A stretch of DNA of 64,000 nt from positions 29,164,173-29,228,172 of the forward strand of contig OZ037766.1 of assembly GCA_964035545.1 (NCBI GenBank), given 5' to 3'. Below, piece by piece: positions 1 to 17,400 of this stretch; within the stretch, counting starts at the first letter, position 1, and every line of letters starts with the position of its first letter. The DNA is from Bugula neritina. Taxonomy: Eukaryota > Bryozoa > Gymnolaemata > Cheilostomatida > Bugulidae. The notes beneath the pieces are model-generated. The model was not told the DNA's origin. It saw only the letters and a program-made list of their open reading frames with translations, and did no database searches. A program made the translations under genes and the position numbers.

Positions 1-3000
1 GGTAAATCATAACATCTGTCTTCCCATCTAACATTTGATACTTATGTAACAGAAAATCTTGCTGGTTAAAATAACATTCTTTACACAATGACTTGAGTTG
101 GTAGCAACAGAACTTTATATAGACACATCCAATGTAAAATCATGCATTTGGTATGAAGATATTAGCCTAGGCTATGAATTAGATAAAGTAGCTTGCAAAA
201 CTCCTAAGATTTTCATAGATCAAGGTTTAAAGTATATCATATTATAAACTGATTCTGTAACAAAAAGTTAGACTTGTCCTACCTTGTAAGTTTACAGGTA
301 ATCCATGTCTTATAATATATTTGAGAGAGCAGACAATTACATATATTGGAATATACTTTGTGCATTCAGTCTAGATGCACTAAGTATATTCCATTGTTAT
401 ATCAATTTGTAACAGTTGCAAAGTCAAACCAAACTACTCAACTTCCTGTTCACAATATGAAAAATCAAATATATAGCGACTGTTGAGTAGAAATTAAGTC
501 TTATAAGCGAACAGAGGAGCTGTTCAAAAACTTGAAAATGAAAATAATAATTACGGAATTTTTTTGTATAAACAGCTATAGACATCTTTTTAATGTACAT
601 AATTTAGCTGCAGTAGACTATCTTAGTGTATAGCATATTTACCTGCAGTGGATTATCTTAATGTATTATAGCCTATTTACCTGCAGTCGACTATCATGTC
701 TAGTTAACAGCAACAGTATTTAAGCTGGACAGTGTAGAAAATTATTGTGTAATGTTACCACTTACTGAGTGCAATTATATACTGATGAAGTAAGGGGAAG
801 GACTGAGTCCTCCTGCACTGAATTAGAAAATTTAGGCTTTTAAACTGACTATCCGTTCAACACCGTACATACACTTTTGAAGGTAGATATTATTTATTAT
901 CTCAAAAAGCTATTCACTTGATATGAACTTGTTGAAAGAGCTATAGGTTTGAGGAGAACTGTAAACGGATTTAATAAGCAACTACATAATTTATGGAGCA
1001 AAAACAGCAAGAATATTGAAAATTAACTTTGGTAATTAATATATGACAGCAGTTGGACTGAATATTGCACAGTTTTAGCTAACAGAGCAGCTGAAATATG
1101 TATCAAAACAAAAGACAATAAAATGGTGTGTAAAATATTATGTTATATAGTTATATAATAGTAATTGATAATAGATAAAAGTCTGAACTGATAGTATAAT
1201 ATAGTAAAGTTTAAAATATAGAAAAGGGAAGTTACAACTGCATATGTGTACTTGAAATTATTTTTTATTAAATACCTGATGGTGATATAAAATCAACTTT
1301 ACATGCAGTCCCGGCAGATTTAAAACTAACCGAGTAGTAGCTAAGGATCTGCATATGACACTACAAATTAGTTTCTAGTGTTCTTGTGGCAAAAGTAAAA
1401 GTTTCTAGTTAATAAATATATATCATGCCTTTGCAAGGGTATTATGCTATTATTATTATCATTTATTTTATTTCACTACGTGATCAAGATGTGATTTCAC
1501 TACATAATATTACATAATGCTATTATGTACCAGTATTACTTTAATTTATCACAAACAACATGTTGCGAAAAATCCTGTTGATTATACAATAAAATATTAC
1601 ATTATTTAGATTGTATGAGTCATCAAAATAAACAACTCAAATGCTTTCAAATATTTTTTATGAAAACTGTAGATCAACATAAACCAGTCTTCTGTATTAC
1701 TCAGGCGGATATTGGGAGGCTCAACAATAGAGGTACCAGTGTTTATCCTGTAAAATATATCCATCTAGAATTTTCAGCTTTCTTTGAATTTAGACTTTAG
1801 TGAATCCTGCAGTATTTGATTCATTCATACATTTATTGGCAAACATGGAACAGATACCAGCATTTGAGTTCTTTCCCAGATGCTAATGATCTAGATTAAA
1901 CTAGGTCAAGCGATATTGATTCTCTAAATGTGTGGTGTATTGTTGGTGAGTTTGACAGTTAATCTGAGCATAAGAAAACCTAATAATTATTTGTTCTGCA
2001 CTAAAACTGTTTAAAATTTAAATTAATTATATATGATATACTTTTATTGTATTGTTTGATAGAAAATAGCAATATCAACCTATATATTATAAATTGTATT
2101 CTCTTTAAGTACTGACCACTTGATAAAAAGGAAGGATGTACACAGGTTGTTCATGTGTATATTATATAAAAAAAATATAAATTGTATATACACATGCAAC
2201 TGGGCACACAACCCCAGCTTTATATGATGTGCTTTCTTACATGGACTTATTTCGTTATCGTCATTCTACTGTGCCTTTTGCTGTCGAAAAAATATTCTGC
2301 CAGCTACCAGAGTTATCTTCCCTTCTTGATCGACTATTCAATAAAACCATTTAAGGAATGGCAAGGAGGAGGTTCATTGCTTGAGCAATGGAGATTTTGC
2401 ACCAGACACAAGATGTGATGCTTATATATTATTAGGGATATCCTTGAAAGAGTTGAAAGTTTGAGACTCGGAGTGAGGTCTCAAATTTTGTTCAGATTCA
2501 ATGACAAGGAGGCTAAATATTTAGCCTGTATCCGCCAATTCTACCATCACATTAAACATTGTTTAGCATCTAACAAGGCAAGCGGCTATTGGTATATATA
2601 GATGGATAAAATTGCCTACAATTCGCCAATCGTAGTAATTATGAGCCAACTACTCAACAAGTATTTAATTTCATTAATGCCTAGAAATGTACTCATTTAA
2701 GTACATATTTTTCAGCCATGCGTCACTGTATGTTCCCTCATCAAAATATCTTGGTCACTGGAGAAGGGGTTATATTATTTGTTACACATGTCAAGAGAAC
2801 AGGATGATAAGGACACCACCAACTTATAGTATTTATTTATCACTTAAAGGAAAATATTTCTTAGCACTGGAGATGAGATTTGCATCACATGTTGCTCAAA
2901 AGACTTAATATTATAAAACTTAGCCAAACAATTATTATCAAAACGATTGTTCTAATTACTGCAAGGCAATCTTTTTAGTTTTATAACAAATATTTTAGTT

Positions 3001-3163
3001 GAAAAGATTTAAAACGCTTCAACTGGAAATTAAAGTAACTTAATTACTTGGAGTAAACTTGGCTACTTGAGATAGACTTGGTTACTCGAGATAGACTTGG
3101 TTACTTGAGATAGACTTGAGAATATTTTGGCACCACAAGACTCAGTGCTGATAATATTATTGC
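1..3163. other. Gene-poor region downstream of HSPA4
   Basis: No coding region could be supported here on either strand. The longest open frames (at about 2182-2418 and 2687-2908) have no family resemblance, no splice-consistent neighbours and ordinary AT-rich composition. A loose repeat of about 40 bases with 2.5 copies lies at 609-698, built around the word cctgcag followed by gactatc. A small inverted repeat (tttgagac/gtctcaaa, 10-base spacer) lies near 2460-2485. Confidence 0.6.
3056..3118. repeat. 19-bp tandem repeat, three copies
   Basis: Three near-identical copies of the unit ttacttgagatagacttgg stand head to tail. The last copy differs only at its final bases. The repeat lies just beyond the predicted 3' end of HSPA4 and is non-coding. 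Confidence 0.75.
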
Positions 3164-3169
3164 TTTATT
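3164..3169 (-). terminator. Polyadenylation signal of HSPA4
   Basis: The plus strand reads tttatt, which is AATAAA on the minus strand, about 470 bases beyond the HSPA4 stop codon. It is the first canonical hexamer that makes sense with the hairpin at 3228-3263 just upstream of it in the transcript. The actual cleavage site cannot be seen. Confidence 0.45.
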
Positions 3170-3227
3170 ACAATGCATCAATAATATCAACTACTCTTCG
3201 GCAATACAGCAAATTATTGACAGTAAT

Positions 3228-3263
3228 AAGTGCTACATACATGCCTACATGTATGTAGCACTT
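3228..3263 (-). other. Perfect 16-bp hairpin in HSPA4 3' UTR
   Basis: Positions 3228-3243 and 3248-3263 are exact reverse complements (arms aagtgctacatacatg and catgtatgtagcactt) with a 4-base loop. In the HSPA4 transcript this would form a stable stem about 60 bases before the AATAAA signal. It could be an RNA structure or the relic of a small inverted-repeat element. Its function is unknown. Confidence 0.7.
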
Positions 3264-3638
3264 GCGTAGACATTTCATATATATTTTTATAGATATAGCT
3301 TATATAATGACAATAACCAACATGGCCCTAAGTACATAAATTTGCCAAGTATAGAGCAAAAAAACGATAAACGGTAATAGAAAGAAACAAGACTTAGCTG
3401 CTATTGGCAGACTAGAATAATAGCAATTAGTTGTTCATAATAAACAGCAACAGTTCAAAAAGAGAAACAGCCTTCTAAATGAAATGACCCAGCACAGCTA
3501 GTTGAAATGGTCGAGTTGACTAGACCCTGGGCAGTATTCCTGTAATACCGCTCTGTAGAATATAAGCTGTTCGAGAATTTAATCAGTTATGGTACAACAG
3601 ATACAACAAACATCTCCTAACATAAAGTAGCAGCAGTG

Positions 3639-10323
<6,685 letters not shown>

Positions 10324-10422
10324 TCACTCAGCAAAGGCAAAACCTGTAAAATATTGCTGAAAAACTGATTCTCGTGGGCGGTTTTCAGTCACCAGTATCA
10401 ACGATGGGAGCGATAACGTGAG

Positions 10423-10464
10423 TTTATAAATGAAAAGCATAGAGTAGAAAGTTCTCGATAATTC
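10423..10464 (-). promoter_or_regulatory. HSPA4 promoter: heat shock element plus TATA box
   Basis: At 10447-10464 four alternating pentamer units with correct spacing read GAA-ag-TTC-tc-GAt-aa-TTC, with one mismatch in the third unit. This is the heat shock factor binding pattern. Sixteen bases further downstream on the minus strand lies tttataaa (10423-10430), a TATA box. The predicted transcription start would be near 10395, leaving a leader of about 80 bases before the ATG at 10314. Two further GAA words at 10471 and 10481 stand 10 bases apart and may extend the array. Confidence 0.7.
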
Positions 10465-10499
10465 AATCTCGAAGAGGCGAGAATGTTTTTTTGACCTGT

Positions 10500-11593
10500 T
10501 CACAGACAAAATATATTTAGAATATTTATTTTTAAAAAAAATATAAATAATTTAGAAACTGGTTCAAAAGCTTTTTTTTATTGCTACAATATTTTTTCGA
10601 TTATAAAAAATACTTTTCAGATACCAAATATAGAGTTATCTTTTCTACTAAAATAATTATCTGGCATGCACACTGAATAAGTAAGAAATATTTTCTACAT
10701 GTCACAAATTTCCATTTGGCAAGAACAGAAATCCAATACTAGTAAGCTTTTCCGAACTGTCAAGTATTGCTCAAAGTTGATGCATAGTTGTTTTGGGAAA
10801 GAAATTGCTGTGTGTATTTGCATCTGTTTTTGGCAATATAGTATAAAGTCTCAATGATTTTGTTTCAATTAAAAGAAGTTATTTTATGTTGCATGTTTAT
10901 GATGAGCAAAAGATTCCCGCTGATCAATTTTATAAATAAATATGCATTGCAGATTTATTATTGCAAAGCCAATTAGCTGTGCATAAATTTGAGCATTATT
11001 AGCTTGTGTAAATAATAAATAATAAATTATTCAGTGTGTCTATTATTTTGCATAGTTTCGATGGAGGTATAGTGGATAATTTTGCTTGAAATTATGAGTT
11101 TTACTTCCTGCAGTTCTAATTTGTTGAATGAGTTTTAAGCATCTTTATGGGATGTACATGTTGCATGCACTTGTATAAGTATATCTGAATAAACCATATG
11201 TACACACCATTAGTTCATAATTGTCGTGTTATTAAAATATGAGTATACATAAGTCAAAGATGTATCAGTTGTAGAAACTGTATTTTATAAGTTTAAACCA
11301 CCAAAATATTCCATGATGGCATACAGCAATAAATCAATTCATATAATCATTTTATGAACAAAAATAATATTTACTATGCTCAAAAATAAAGAAAATGTTG
11401 CAATAATATTATGTTAAATATATCAGATAATTAACAACTGGCTTGTAAAAATAAAGGTTAATTAAATTATTAGAGTTTTAAGCATCGCAAACTAAAATAA
11501 TAGTTAATAGTCTGAAAAAACAAATGGCATACACTAATATAATATGTATATATACTCTGGAGGGAGGCATTGTATGTATATATACTCGGCCCA
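10500..11593. other. Intergenic between HSPA4 and the AQV-repeat gene
   Basis: This stretch is about 1.1 kb of AT-rich sequence without a supportable gene. It holds two copies of tatgtatatatactc near 11545 and 11574, close to the 3' end of the gene on the left-pointing strand. No other structure was noticed. Confidence 0.5.
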
Positions 11594-12412
11594 TTAGTCA
11601 GATTTGCATGAGTTGCACACAATTAAGTTGATGAGTCTCCTTCTCAAACTTAGCCGCCTCTTTTCTTTTACCTGAGCTGTCTGAGCTACCTGGGCAACCT
11701 GAGCTTCCTGAGCAACCTGAACTACCTGTGCTACCTGAGCTGCTTGAGTGTCAAGTTTATCTGTAAAAATAAAAGTGTCTGTTAAAATTATTTATGCCCA
11801 TTAATGATATATATTACTCAAAAGCATAATAGACATGTTCATTTGAATATGGCAAGGTATATAGACTTTAATATTCACCTATTAAATCTATCACCACAAA
11901 AACATAGCTCATTACAAACATATAATATTTCACTTACAGTATACACTCCTGCAGTCACTCATGCTCTCATCAAGCTGAAAGTTTGTGCCAATCATATCTT
12001 CACTTGTTAATGTCTCAGCTCTGTTGTATCTAATGATTTTGTCAGGTAGCTCTTCTACTCTTTGTGATAGGTCAATGAATATATCACTAACACTCCTTAT
12101 AGGTCGCTTTCCTTTCGTTTGGTGCTCAGCTGAAGTTGGAGAAGTGGCGAGTTGGTCGTCTGAGACAGTTTTGATTTCTGCATTCACTGCGGGCTTAGTA
12201 CTTTTTTCTCCAACCTGAACATCAGCCACTGCTGCCACCGGGCTTGGTCTTATAATCTTATTCTCCACCTCATACTTGATTGATCTTTCTATGAAGTTGC
12301 AGTAAATTCTTTGAAATACAATCCTCAGCTCATTGTCAGAGTCAGTAAGACTCACCAGCTTTGGATTATTTTCCACATCCTCATTCCTTATTCGAGACTT
12401 CGTTTTAGTCAT
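11594..12412 (-). CDS. Unrecognised two-exon gene with Ala-Gln-Val repeat
   Basis: Coding exons are 12412-11938 and 11760-11594 on the minus strand. They are joined through a GTAAGT donor and a TTACAG acceptor and give 213 aa in phase. I do not recognise the family. Residues 1-50 are charged and may be folded (DNELRIVFQRIYCNFIE). Residues 50-100 are Ser/Thr/Lys-rich and look disordered. Residues 100-150 carry VSDIFIDLSQRVEELPDK, which looks helical. The second exon encodes about eight consecutive A-Q-V-like triplets from 9-base DNA repeats, then a very basic stretch (KEKRRLSLRRRL) and a tail with two cysteines. The repeat could form a helix with a regular Gln face. A good donor near 12637 on the minus strand suggests an upstream non-coding first exon. 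The product could be nuclear given the basic stretch, but that is inference. Confidence 0.6.
11668..11745 (-). repeat. 9-bp coding repeat (Ala-Gln-Val)
   Basis: About eight tandem copies of gcwcaggtw and close variants occur in frame inside the second exon of the AQV-repeat gene. Third-position differences between copies (GTA, GTT; GCA, GCT, GCC) suggest the array is not a recent expansion. Confidence 0.8.
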
Positions 12413-12940
12413 TTGGTGCGTGCTGCAAAGATATTATATTAATTTTATTACAATCATGGTGCTGCAACTCCAAAATTAATATTTTGTATTTTTATTGAAG
12501 TTGTAATGTTCAAAGCATAATATAAATAAGGTTGAATAATAAATGACTCAAATTTAAATATAACTATTAAAGGGATGGTTGTACTTTGATAATTTATGTA
12601 TATAGTAATATGATCATAGTACATAGTGCACTTACCTAGAAGTAGTGATACGATAGTACATGACCATTAAAAACATTAGCCAAAATAACTGGCTGCAAAG
12701 TCCTTCTTCATATATCAAGACTTCCATAGTTTTACAAGCTTCGGTTATAAACTGTGTACAGTAAGTTTGCTTAGTAAGACACTCTGTTGACCGTAAAATC
12801 TAAATACGTTGTGTCAGCGTTATGTCATCAACGATTGTCTTTCTTAATGTTAGAACTTGATGGAATTTGCACTGTGCAGTTTTTATATAGGTTATATAAG
12901 TCCAGTTATTTAATTTGTTGTACAACTCATTGTTTTTTAG

Positions 12941-13024
<84 letters not shown>

Positions 13025-14260
13025 GTAATATTAAAAGAAGACAACTTTAAGAATGTGAAAAAAGTGCTTTTTCAGACACAATACAGTCTTATAAGACAAA
13101 TGGTTATACATGTAATATAATATTTCAGCATGTGTATATTATAATATGATTACAGCTATATCAAACAAGCTGTGTGCACTATAGTAAATATTATATGATA
13201 TACTTTGTAACTGCAAGCGAGTGTAGACTCACACACTTGAAAGTGTAAATTGATCCAGTTTTCCCTTGAAAAGAATTGATGCTTATCTGAAGCTAATACA
13301 GCTTAAGCTATGCTGATCAGCTGAGAAACTTATATTCATTTAAATCCATAATTAAGTTAAAAGTTGTAGAGTTTGTAAATCTCTGCTTATATATTCTATA
13401 AAGTAAAATATTCATTAATGTTTACAGAAAAACCCTTGATAACATGTAGATTCTTCTGAAAGTATATATAAATTTTATTATTTTTATATAAGTAATTCTC
13501 ACAACAAATAAAATATTGCTATATGTTAGCTTTTAACCTGGTAAACAATCACTTAATTAATCACATATGCTTATAAACGTAAGAATTCACACAATTTAAT
13601 TATAAAATGTTTTAAAAATTAAAGCTAAATTAGCAATGTTTTATAGTGCTATCTTTAAAGCTTTCGCCATAAATAGTCAGTAGTTTGTGGAAATATTTTT
13701 AAAATCACCCGACAACTTGACGAATATGGTTATAGTGAGTTTAAATTTATTTTATTAAATTCATAAATAATATGTTACTACGTAGCTCTTTGCTTTTAAC
13801 TAAACTGTAATATATGATCTACTTGACAAGATATGGGGAATAGTATCAACAGCATGAGTTTATATGCATGGCTAAAAAATAAATTGTTTTACGCAAGTCA
13901 TTTTGCAAACAATATTTACGCTGCTAACATATATTATACTAATAATAGATCAATATGTTTTAAAATTCTGCATAGATGGCAGTTTAAAAAGTCCTAAATG
14001 GAATCTATATAATTAAAGCTGCTTCTAAAGCCATATCAACATTCTACATGCCTCAACAACACTTTTTAGGTAGAAAAATAGTTATAATTGTTGAATTCTC
14101 GTCTTATAACTTAAATAGAAATAACGTGGGTGTTCAGGTTTATTACAACAAGTTATGGATTATAAATCGATATCTAGTATTAATTATAACAGCAGACGGC
14201 TGGTCGAAAGAAGAGAATATAACTCCTGCTAGTAGCTGCAACTCACGCTTTATCTAAACA
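12413..14260. other. Divergent intergenic region upstream of PLK4
   Basis: The region lies between two head-to-head genes, the AQV-repeat gene (-) and PLK4 (+). It contains a probable non-coding first exon and donor of the left gene (donor near 12637, minus strand) and the TA microsatellite at 12946-13023. No other supportable coding sequence was found. Confidence 0.5.
12946..13023. repeat. (AT)n microsatellite
   Basis: An almost uninterrupted alternating AT run of about 78 bases, broken once by an extra A near 13001. Confidence 0.95.
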
Positions 14261-14266
14261 AGGCAA

Positions 14267-14318
14267 CCAATCACGTTCAAGTAAACTACCTCACTTCAGA
14301 CGCAGCGCTTGTTTTGAA
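14267..14318 (+). promoter_or_regulatory. Candidate PLK4 promoter: CCAAT box and CHR-like element
   Basis: A CCAAT box at 14267-14271 is followed about 41 bases later by tttgaa at 14313-14318, a word that matches the cell-cycle homology region (CHR) used by G2/M genes. The local sequence is less AT-rich than its surroundings. The pairing suits a cell-cycle gene such as PLK4, but both words are short and could occur by chance. Confidence 0.3.
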
Positions 14319-14321
14319 AAC

Positions 14322-14393
14322 ATGGCCACCTGGTTACAAACGAACAGCCAAGAACCTAAGATTTGGTTATACATAATTACAATGTATTATTAA
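14322..14393 (+). other. Upstream ORF (23 codons) before the PLK4 start
   Basis: An ATG in strong context (aacATGG) opens a frame MATWLQTNSQEPKIW... that stops at 14391-14393, 52 bases before the PLK4 ATG. If transcription starts at or before about 14300 it would be translated first and could lower PLK4 output. The transcription start is not visible, so this may lie in the promoter instead. Confidence 0.35.
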
Positions 14394-14445
14394 GCATTTT
14401 AATACTATTTACCTTTATCAAAATTAATTTTACAAAGAAATTACA

Positions 14446-17400
14446 ATGGAGAAAAGCCTGCACTTACTTGAGGTATTTAAATTACAGTAATTATATACTA
14501 TAAGTATAATATTAATTTTAAACTAAAAGTAAAACTTGAACTTGAAGTAATTTACTTTTACTTTTAGTTTTTGTCTTTTAGTAGTGTGACTGTCTAAGTA
14601 TTAACATTAGCGTTAGCTAATGTTAAATTGCATTAATGTTGTCACAAATATTTGGTCAAATATGATATAGATATTTACCAAAATCGAGAGTGAACAGATC
14701 TTATCGGATTCCTAAATATTATAATTATTGTCAAACTGAAACTCAAATCATGATTAGTCAATGTGAAATTTACGAAACCTAAGTAGAAAATGATGTTATA
14801 GATAGTAATTGTTAGTTAATAGAATAAAGATAGTCACACCAAGTATATCAATAAAATACAATTTATAGTCCAAAGATAGGAATTGGTGGTTGGTCTACTT
14901 GAAGGGACTCCATATTCACATTGTCAATTGCAGAAGTCTCAGTCTGAGTTTCAGTTGGAGTTTACACTTATAGAGTTACACTCATAACTGATTGACACTA
15001 GACTACACACTTAAACTCTATGACTACTTCATTTGTGTACTAGTAAAATTACTCACAGTTTAACTCCTAGAAAATTCTAGTTAAATTTAAAAAATATGCA
15101 ATGCATTTTTATTGCATATCTATATATATCTTATATGTAATTGAAACATTTGTTATGAGAAGGTGAGTTACTGGCGTGAGCTGTAGAGGCTACTAGTTTA
15201 TTTGTTAGACCTGAAAGGAAATAATCATAGTGCAACAAATATAGCCAATACAGAGAGTTCCTCAAGTAGGCTAAGATGTACTTATTTATCTACTCATTTA
15301 TTATGGCACAGTCATACTTATGTAGCGGGTTTAATGGAATATTTACACACTCATTTTTGGTGGTCACATTTTTTAATATCTTCCCATTTATAGTGTTAAT
15401 TATCTAACTGTATAATCCCTTGCAAGTTGTTATCTGATAATTATGTTTTCTGCTTAGTTTCAATTTAGCTCTAGGCTTTGAGATAAAACTGGTTAGTATC
15501 TAGTTATTTACCTTGAATCTGTATGGGTTTGCATGTTGGGGATTTTACTTTTAGAACTACCAAATATTAAATATGATTGGCCGAGGTGGATTTGCCAGCG
15601 TGTATAGAGCAAGGTGCCACTCAACTGGCAAAAATGTAGCTGTTAAAATTATTGACAAATCTCGAATGAAAAGTAGTGGCATGCTGGAGAGAGTAAAGAA
15701 GGAAGTGGAAATACACTCCAGGTAATCACCAGTTGCAAAATTAATACAAAGTTTATTCACTTTTCATATATCAGATCGTGGTACCATTAGATTTTACCTG
15801 CTGTTTTAAACAAGTATTGTTAGGGGACTTTTCACCTATCCTGTTTAGATGAACATTTTTATACGTAAAGCTTTCTGTAGGTTGTTATAAATACAAAATT
15901 TTAGAAAAATGCAATGGCTTTGGTGTTGAATAAATGGTCTGATGCCGATGGGATTTTTCATGCCAGGAAGATTTCAATTTTGCCAGGACAAATTTTCTTC
16001 AATATATAGTTTATTATCATCTCATTACATGTGAATTAAATGTCAATAAAGTTTTTATCTTTTATGTTTTAGATTGAAGCATCCCTCTATACTTGAGCTG
16101 CATTCTTTTTGCGAGGATGCCAACCATGTTTATTTGATACTGGAGTTGTGTTCCCGGGGAGAACTGTATTGCTATATTGAAGAGCAAGATGAACCCCTTT
16201 CTGAAAATAAAGGTAGATTTTATAATTAAGCTTTTGCTGTCTTAAAAATTTAGGCTGAGCTCTACGGTTATTTTCTTATCCTCTTAGATAGGTAGACAAG
16301 TGAAAAGAGTTATTATAAAATTATAATTAGTTAGACTTGTAGTTGCTGAATTCAAATACTCGTTGATCAAGTGTGTAAGGTCTTGACAAGTGTTATGACT
16401 ACTGAGGGTGGTTTGTCTAAGAGCAAATTTAATAATATTCACCGTCTTTGCATACATTGAAGTCAGCTAATATGCCTAATACAGTGATGAAAGTCAATGT
16501 GTTATTTTGCTATTACTATATTAAGAAAACAAGGGATCACCATCATTAAAACAAGATGAAACTACACTACAAGTCATAAAACTCTGCATTAAGATGCATG
16601 TAATTGACTGTTGGATAGCTTACTACAGGTCCATTCGAATGGCTTATAATCAGTTAATTTCAATAACATTGAAACCAGAATTTAATGAAATACAGTTATG
16701 AATATTGATTGGTTTACCTCACCAGGTAACAAATGTGTGTAGCAGCACATTCTGTCATTGATGAAAGTGCAAATAATACCTTCTTTTGTAATTAGTATAT
16801 GTTTGCTAGTCAATAAAAATCCAAACTTTTTCCATTGACAACTTGTTGAGTGGCTATCACTTCTCTAATGCAGTGTAAATTTACAAACAGCTTTTAACAC
16901 GTTCACCCATCTTATTCACACAAATAGTTGAATTAAACTGTTGACTCAGGTATTACAGCCAGATGTGTGATTGACAAATAATAATAACAATTAGCACAAT
17001 ATGCAAAATATATTTGCTAGATGTTCTCATTTGACTGTGTTGATCTTGTATTGTGGCTATCACGGTATCCAGTGAGTGCAGTAGTGCAGTCATTTTTATA
17101 GCCTAAATTCTTTAGTTGTTTCAATAAATTTTGGTTTGAAACCTGTGCAATTGAAATTTTCTCGAGAACATAACTTCTTTTGCTACAGGTTTTTCTCAAT
17201 TTAGTCATTACTGTACCTAGTATGAGGTTTGTTTGTGAGAAATAATTTTAAAACTTTGAAGCTCTTCACTGATTCATATTAATATATCACCCACTGCACT
17301 CACTTTACAAAAAAAAGACAAACTGCCTTGATTTAAAGAGCTGTTGAATAATTTTGTTACTTTTTTCTCTAAAGAGTTCATGTTTCAGTCAAATTTTCTC

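Noticed and set aside
2182-2418. 78-residue frame with a hydrophobic stretch
   Set aside because: No start context of note, no neighbouring exons in phase, no family resemblance; within chance for AT-rich DNA with T-rich codons.
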